From the NCBI RefSeq assembly GCF_022213955.1, contig NZ_JAKNTW010000024.1, positions 146,048-210,047 of the forward strand: a stretch of 64,000 nt of DNA, read 5' to 3'. Shown piece after piece: positions 59,583 to 64,000 of this stretch. The stretch's first letter is position 1; the number at the start of each line of letters is the position of its first letter. The stretch comes from Dolomitihabitans soli. Lineage in GTDB: Bacteria > Actinomycetota > Actinomycetes > Streptosporangiales > Streptosporangiaceae. The notes beneath the pieces are model-generated. The model saw nothing but the letters and a program-made list of their open reading frames with translations. It was not told where the DNA came from and ran no database searches. The position numbers were made by a program, and so were the translations under genes.

Positions 59583-62387
59583 ATGTCACCACGATCGTGG
59601 CCACGGACGCTCACCGCGACGCTGCTGGTCATGGCCGGCGTCGTCGCGGGCCCGGCGGCCCAGGCGGCAGACATCCCCCCCGGTGACTACCAACAGGTCC
59701 AGCTCGCCCTCGGGCCCGCCGAACTCGGCGAGGCGATGTCCCTGGCGGTGCTGCCGAACCGATCCGTCCTGCACACCGCCCGCGACGGCACGATCCGGGT
59801 CACCGACGCCGCGGGCAACACCAAGTCCGCGGGCAAGCTCGACGTCTACACCCATGACGAGGAGGGCCTGCAGGGCATCGCCGCGGACCCGGCCTTCGCC
59901 GCCAACCGCTACGTGTACCTGTACTACTCGCCGAAGCTGACCACCCCGGCGGGCGACGCCCCGGCCACCGGCAGCGCCGCCGACTTCGAGCCGTGGAAGG
60001 GCGAGCTGCACCTGTCGCGATTCACCCTGAAGGCCGACGAGACACTCGACCTGGCCAGCGAGAAGGTCGTGCTGAAGGTGCCCAACGACCGCGGCCAGTG
60101 CTGCCACGTCGGCGGGGACATCGACTTCGACGCCGCGGGCAACCTCTACCTGACCACCGGCGACGACACGAACCCCTTCGAGTCCAACGCCTACTCCCCG
60201 CTCGACGAGCGGACCAACCGCAATCCGCAGTTCGACGCGCAGCGGTCCTCGGGGAACACCAACGACCTGCGCGGCAAGGTCCTGCGGATCAAGCCGCAGG
60301 CCGACGGCACGTACACCGTCCCGCCGGGGAACCTGTTCCCCGCGGGCACGGCGAGGACCAGGCCCGAGATCTACGCGATGGGGTTCCGCAACCCGTTCCG
60401 CATGTCGGTGGACAAGGCGACCGGCATCGTCTACCTGGGCGACTACGGTCCCGACGCGGGCGGTGCCGACGCCGCCCGCGGCCCCGGCGGCCAGGTCGAG
60501 TTCGACCGGATCACCGGGCCCGGCAACTACGGCTGGCCGTACTGCACGGGCACCAACACCACTGCGGAGACGTACAACGAGTACACCTTCCCCAGCGGTC
60601 CCTCGGCCGCGAAGTACGACTGCGCGGGCGGCCCCGCCAACAACTCCTTCCGCAACACCGGGCTGGCCACGCTCCCGCCCGCCAAGCCAAGCTGGATCAA
60701 GTACGGCGACGCCGGGTCACCCCCGGAGTTCGGCTCCGGCTCCGAGTCGCCCATGGGCGGGCCCGTCTACCGCTACGACGCCGGCCTGGCCTCGACCGTC
60801 AAGTTCCCCGCGTCGCTGAACGGCAGATACTTCGCCGGCGAGTACGGCAGGCGCTGGATCAAGGCCATCGAGGTGAAGACCGACGGGTCAGCCGGCGAGA
60901 TCGCGGCGTTCCCGTGGACCGGCACCCAGGTCATGGACATGACCTTCGGCCCGGACGGCGCCCTCTACGTGCTCGACTACGGCACCGGCGGCGGCAACCA
61001 GGCGCTCTACCGGGTGGAGCACATCGGCGGCACCAACCGCAACCCGATCGCCAAGGCGTCCGCGGACCGGACCTCCGGCCCCGAGCCGCTCACCGTCGCC
61101 TTCTCCGCCGCGGGCAGCTCCGATCCCGAGGGCGGGGCGCTGACCTACTCCTGGAACTTCGGCGACGGCGGCACGTCCACGCAGGCCAATCCGTCCCACA
61201 CCTACACGGCCAAGGGCACCTACACGCCGACGCTCACGGTCCGGGATCCGCAGGGGCTGACCGGGACGGCGAGCCTGGTGGTGACGGCCGGCAACAGCGC
61301 TCCGGCCGTGTCGCTCACCGTGCCCGCCAACGGGCAGCTGTTCTCCTTCGGCGACACCGTGCCGTTCCAGGTCAACGTCAGCGACCCGGAGGACGGCACG
61401 ATCGACTGCACCAAGGTCAAGGTCACCTACCTGCTGGGACATGACAGCCACAACCACCAGATCACCTCCAAGAACGGGTGCGCGGGCACCCTCACCGTGC
61501 CGGTCGACGGCGAGCACGACGACGCGGCCAACATCTACGGCGTCTTCGACGCCGAGTACACCGACAAGGGCGGTCTCACCACGCACAGCGCGCGCACGCT
61601 GCAGCCGAGGCACCGGCAGGCCGAGCACTTCACGGCGCAGTCCGGCATCCAGATCGCCGAGCACGGCAACGCGGAGGGCGCCAAGACCGTCGGGTTCACC
61701 GACAACGGCGACTGGATCTCCTTCCAGCCCTACGCGCTGAGCAACGCCTCCAAGATCACGGCCAGGGTCTCCTCGGGCGGCGCCGGCGGCACGATCGAGG
61801 TCAGGGCCGGTTCGGCCACCGGCACGCTGCTCGGCTCGATGCCCGTGGCGGTCACCGGCGGCTGGGAGGTCTTCGTCGACGTCTCGACGAACCTGACCGG
61901 CGCGCCCGCCGGGACCACGACGCTGTTCCTCGTCTTCAAGGGGCCGTCCGGCCAGGGCAACCTGTTCGACGTCGACGCGTTCACCTTCGCCACGTCGGGC
62001 ACGGCGACGACGGCCGAGGCGGAGTCGTACACCGCGAACTCCGGCGTCCAACCCGCCGACCACGCCACCGCCAGCGGCGGCAAGACCGCCGGATACATCA
62101 ACAACGGCGACTGGACCGCCTACAACACCGTCACCACCACCGGCGCCACCACCTTCAGCGCCCGCATCTCCTCCGCCGGAGCCGGCGGAGCCATCCAAAT
62201 CCGCTCCGGATCCCCCACCGGCACCCTCCTCGGCACCGTCACCGTCCCGGTCACCGGCAGCTGGGACACCTTCCAAACCATCACCACCCCCCTCACCGGA
62301 AACGCCACCGGACCCCTCCACCTCGTCTTCACCGGAACCGGCACCGGCTACCTCTTCGACATCGACACCTTCACCCTGACCAGGTGA
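59583..62387 (+). CDS. secreted PQQ-type sugar dehydrogenase with PKD and CBM6 domains
   Basis: The 934-residue precursor has a signal peptide ('LTATLLVMAGVVAGPAAQAA'), a glucose/sorbosone dehydrogenase-like beta-propeller (~40-480: 'DEEGLQGIAADPAFAANRYV', 'GGDIDFDAAGNLYLTTGDDT', 'AMGFRNPFRMSVDKATG', 'GPGNYGWPYC'), a PKD domain (~495-570, 'LTYSWNFGDGG'), a beta module, and two CBM6-type domains ('GFTDNGDWISFQPY', 'GYINNGDWTAYNTV'). It probably oxidises sugars of a polysaccharide outside the cell. GGAAAGGAAG precedes the ATG. The 298-base gap before it has TTGACA at 59375-59380 as a possible -35. Confidence 0.9.
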   Translation: MSPRSWPRTLTATLLVMAGVVAGPAAQAADIPPGDYQQVQLALGPAELGEAMSLAVLPNRSVLHTARDGTIRVTDAAGNTKSAGKLDVYTHDEEGLQGIAADPAFAANRYVYLYYSPKLTTPAGDAPATGSAADFEPWKGELHLSRFTLKADETLDLASEKVVLKVPNDRGQCCHVGGDIDFDAAGNLYLTTGDDTNPFESNAYSPLDERTNRNPQFDAQRSSGNTNDLRGKVLRIKPQADGTYTVPPGNLFPAGTARTRPEIYAMGFRNPFRMSVDKATGIVYLGDYGPDAGGADAARGPGGQVEFDRITGPGNYGWPYCTGTNTTAETYNEYTFPSGPSAAKYDCAGGPANNSFRNTGLATLPPAKPSWIKYGDAGSPPEFGSGSESPMGGPVYRYDAGLASTVKFPASLNGRYFAGEYGRRWIKAIEVKTDGSAGEIAAFPWTGTQVMDMTFGPDGALYVLDYGTGGGNQALYRVEHIGGTNRNPIAKASADRTSGPEPLTVAFSAAGSSDPEGGALTYSWNFGDGGTSTQANPSHTYTAKGTYTPTLTVRDPQGLTGTASLVVTAGNSAPAVSLTVPANGQLFSFGDTVPFQVNVSDPEDGTIDCTKVKVTYLLGHDSHNHQITSKNGCAGTLTVPVDGEHDDAANIYGVFDAEYTDKGGLTTHSARTLQPRHRQAEHFTAQSGIQIAEHGNAEGAKTVGFTDNGDWISFQPYALSNASKITARVSSGGAGGTIEVRAGSATGTLLGSMPVAVTGGWEVFVDVSTNLTGAPAGTTTLFLVFKGPSGQGNLFDVDAFTFATSGTATTAEAESYTANSGVQPADHATASGGKTAGYINNGDWTAYNTVTTTGATTFSARISSAGAGGAIQIRSGSPTGTLLGTVTVPVTGSWDTFQTITTPLTGNATGPLHLVFTGTGTGYLFDIDTFTLTR
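62014..62248 (+). repeat. CBM6-coding segment, copy 1 of a near-identical direct repeat
   Basis: These 235 bases appear base-for-base the same as 63766-64000, where the window ends, so the true repeat may be longer. They encode 'AESYTANSGVQPADHATASG' onward of a CBM6 domain in each of two adjacent genes. Separation 1752 bases. Confidence 0.85.
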
Positions 62388-62395
62388 CGTGGTCG

Positions 62396-62425
62396 CCGGT
62401 GGGGCGCGCGAACGCGCCCCACCGG
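62396..62425 (+). terminator. 13-bp hairpin with CGAA loop after the sugar dehydrogenase gene
   Basis: CCGGTGGGGCGCG (62396-62408) pairs perfectly with CGCGCCCCACCGG (62413-62425) around CGAA. It begins 9 bases after the stop and ends just before the ribosome binding site of the next gene, so it may be a terminator or a transcript-processing/stability element within an operon. Confidence 0.65.
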
Positions 62426-62441
62426 CGCGAAAGGGACAGCA

Positions 62442-64000
62442 ATGCATCGTTTATTCAGCCGCATTCCCGTCGCCATCGCCATGGCCGCCGCGCTCGTCGC
62501 CACCAGCGCGCCCGCGCACGCCGCCGATCCGGCCTACCAGGTGCTCGTCTTCTCCAAGACGGCGGGCTTCCGGCACGACTCCATCCCGGCCGGCATCGAG
62601 GCCATCCGGAACCTGGGGACCGCGAACAACTTCACCGTCACCGCCACCGAGGACAGCGGCGCCTTCACCCCGGCCAACCTGGCCGGATACAAGGCGGTGG
62701 TGTTCCTCAGCACCACGGGCGACGTCCTCAACGGCACGCAGGAGGCCGCGCTCCAGTCCTACGTCGACGGCGGCGGCGGGTACGTGGGCGTCCACGCCGC
62801 GGCCGACACCGAGTACGGCTGGCCGTACTACGAGAAACTCGCCGGCGCCTGGTTCAAGAGCCATCCCGCGATCCAGCAGGCCACCGTGCGGACCGAGGAC
62901 CGGTCGCACGCGGCGACCGCCCACCTCGGGCCGGCCTGGACCCGGACCGACGAGTGGTACAACTACCGCACCAACCCGCGGTCGACCGCGAAAGTGCTGC
63001 AGACCCTCGACGAGGGCAGCTACAGCGGCGGCGACATGGGCGACCACCCCATCACGTGGTGCCGTTCCCAGGCCGCAGGCAGGGCGTTCTACACCGGGCT
63101 CGGGCACACCGCCGCGTCCTTCGCCGAACCGGGGCTCCGGACCCTGCTGCTCGGCGGCATCCGCTACGCGGCGGGGTACGCCAAGGCCGACTGCCGTCCC
63201 GAGACCGGCTACACGCCCCTCTACAACGGGTCGACCGGCGGGTGGTCGCAGGCCGGGCCGGGCGGCTTCGCCAACGCCGACGGCACGCTCACCTCGCAGG
63301 GCGGCATGGGCCTGTACTGGTACCAGGCGAAGGAGTACCGCTCCTACTCGCTGAAGCTCGACTGGAGGATGGCCGGAGACGACAACTCCGGCGTCTTCCT
63401 CGGTTTCCCGCAGTCCGGCGATCCGCAGTCGGCGATCAACAACGGGTACGAGGTCCAGATCGACGCGAGCGACAGCGCCGACAAGACCACCGGAGCGGTG
63501 TACGGCTTCAAGTCCGCCGACACGGCCGCCCGTGACGCCGCCCTCAATCCGCCGGGCCAGTGGAACACCTACGAACTACGGGTCGAGGGCGAGCGGCTGC
63601 AGGTCTTCCTGAACGGCACGAAGATCAACGACTTCACGAACACCGACCCGGCGCGATCGCTGCGGCAGGGCCACATCGGGATCCAGAACCACGGGAACGA
63701 CGACGACGTGGCGTTCCGCAACATCCGGATCAAGGAACTCGGCGGCGGCGGCACCCCGACGACGACCGAGGCGGAGTCGTACACCGCGAACTCCGGCGTC
63801 CAACCCGCCGACCACGCCACCGCCAGCGGCGGCAAGACCGCCGGATACATCAACAACGGCGACTGGACCGCCTACAACACCGTCACCACCACCGGCGCCA
63901 CCACCTTCAGCGCCCGCATCTCCTCCGCCGGAGCCGGCGGAGCCATCCAAATCCGCTCCGGATCCCCCACCGGCACCCTCCTCGGCACCGTCACCGTCCC
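62442..64000 (+). CDS. secreted ThuA/DUF1080/CBM6 protein, 3' end beyond the window
   Basis: At least 519 residues, open to the window edge. Signal peptide ('VAIAMAAALVATSAPAHAAD'), then a ThuA-like glutamine-amidotransferase-fold domain (~30-245: 'VLVFSKTAGFRHDSIPAG', 'GGYVGVHAAADTEYGWPYY', 'GRAFYTGLGHTAASF'), a DUF1080/laminin-G-like domain (~250-430: 'LYNGSTGGWSQAGPGG', 'YRSYSLKLDWRMAGDDNSGV', 'VQIDASDSAD'), and a CBM6 domain from ~442. ThuA and DUF1080 (3-keto-disaccharide hydrolase) proteins act on oxidised sugars, fitting the upstream dehydrogenase. AAGGGA is 6 bases before the ATG. Confidence 0.87.
   Translation, partial: MHRLFSRIPVAIAMAAALVATSAPAHAADPAYQVLVFSKTAGFRHDSIPAGIEAIRNLGTANNFTVTATEDSGAFTPANLAGYKAVVFLSTTGDVLNGTQEAALQSYVDGGGGYVGVHAAADTEYGWPYYEKLAGAWFKSHPAIQQATVRTEDRSHAATAHLGPAWTRTDEWYNYRTNPRSTAKVLQTLDEGSYSGGDMGDHPITWCRSQAAGRAFYTGLGHTAASFAEPGLRTLLLGGIRYAAGYAKADCRPETGYTPLYNGSTGGWSQAGPGGFANADGTLTSQGGMGLYWYQAKEYRSYSLKLDWRMAGDDNSGVFLGFPQSGDPQSAINNGYEVQIDASDSADKTTGAVYGFKSADTAARDAALNPPGQWNTYELRVEGERLQVFLNGTKINDFTNTDPARSLRQGHIGIQNHGNDDDVAFRNIRIKELGGGGTPTTTEAESYTANSGVQPADHATASGGKTAGYINNGDWTAYNTVTTTGATTFSARISSAGAGGAIQIRSGSPTGTLLGTVTV
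63766..64000 (+). repeat. CBM6-coding segment, copy 2 of a near-identical direct repeat
   Basis: Counterpart of 62014-62248, cut by the window end. DNA-level identity, including synonymous positions, implies recent duplication or gene conversion. Confidence 0.85.

Overview
The window is a high-GC (roughly 70%) actinobacterial chromosome segment. GC-biased third codon positions, frequent GTG starts, short operons with ATGA/GTGA overlaps, and a group 1h [NiFe]-hydrogenase locus with DUF5947/DUF6084-type companions point to a soil actinomycete, probably in the Streptosporangiales. No rRNA, tRNA, CRISPR array or intact insertion sequence was seen.

Region by region. 0-2.3 kb: 3' end of a sulfotransferase gene, a 10-bp tandem repeat array, a beta-propeller glycoside-hydrolase-like gene and a membrane protein gene. 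2.4-12.2 kb: a + strand operon for a high-affinity H2-oxidising hydrogenase (hhyS, hhyL), several conserved genes of unknown role, a maturation protease and hypA, hypC, hypD, hypE. 12.2-15.0 kb: an island with a 67-bp direct repeat, an AraC-type regulator and two secreted proteins. 15.0-19.3 kb: a - strand operon PadR - SIS protein - HypC-like protein - SIS protein - hypF, which completes the Hyp set except for hypB. 19.6-27.3 kb: MFS exporter, SAM methyltransferase, acetate kinase, trypsin-like peptidase, alpha-galactosidase. 27.7-30.9 kb: an ABC-F protein and a virginiamycin B lyase translationally coupled, divergent from a TetR regulator; together they look like a streptogramin A+B resistance cassette with a possible leader peptide. 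31-41.9 kb: mixed metabolic and regulatory genes, an ArsR-SRPBCC-VOC operon with a striking nested palindrome, a P450, a RecD2-like helicase and YchJ.

42-49.4 kb is the most unusual region. A four-gene - strand operon encodes a P450 lacking the usual I-helix oxygen-activation motif, a protein resembling animal cyclooxygenase (prostaglandin G/H synthase) along almost its whole length, a serine alpha/beta hydrolase and a small helical protein. A fatty-acyl desaturase gene is divergent from it. Together these could desaturate, release, dioxygenate and rearrange a fatty acid, which would be a bacterial oxylipin pathway laid out like the animal phospholipase/cyclooxygenase/prostanoid-P450 route. 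The enzyme folds are read from sequence; the pathway is inference.

49.5-64 kb: membrane and secreted proteins, an acyltransferase, a stand-alone cytochrome b (qcrB paralogue) with a partner membrane protein, a receptor Ser/Thr kinase, a saccharopine-dehydrogenase-like enzyme, and two adjacent secreted carbohydrate-related proteins (PQQ-type sugar dehydrogenase with PKD and CBM6; ThuA/DUF1080/CBM6) that share an apparently identical CBM6 DNA segment. The second runs off the window end. Broken genes (integrase, MFS and HAD remnants) are scattered in the gaps.
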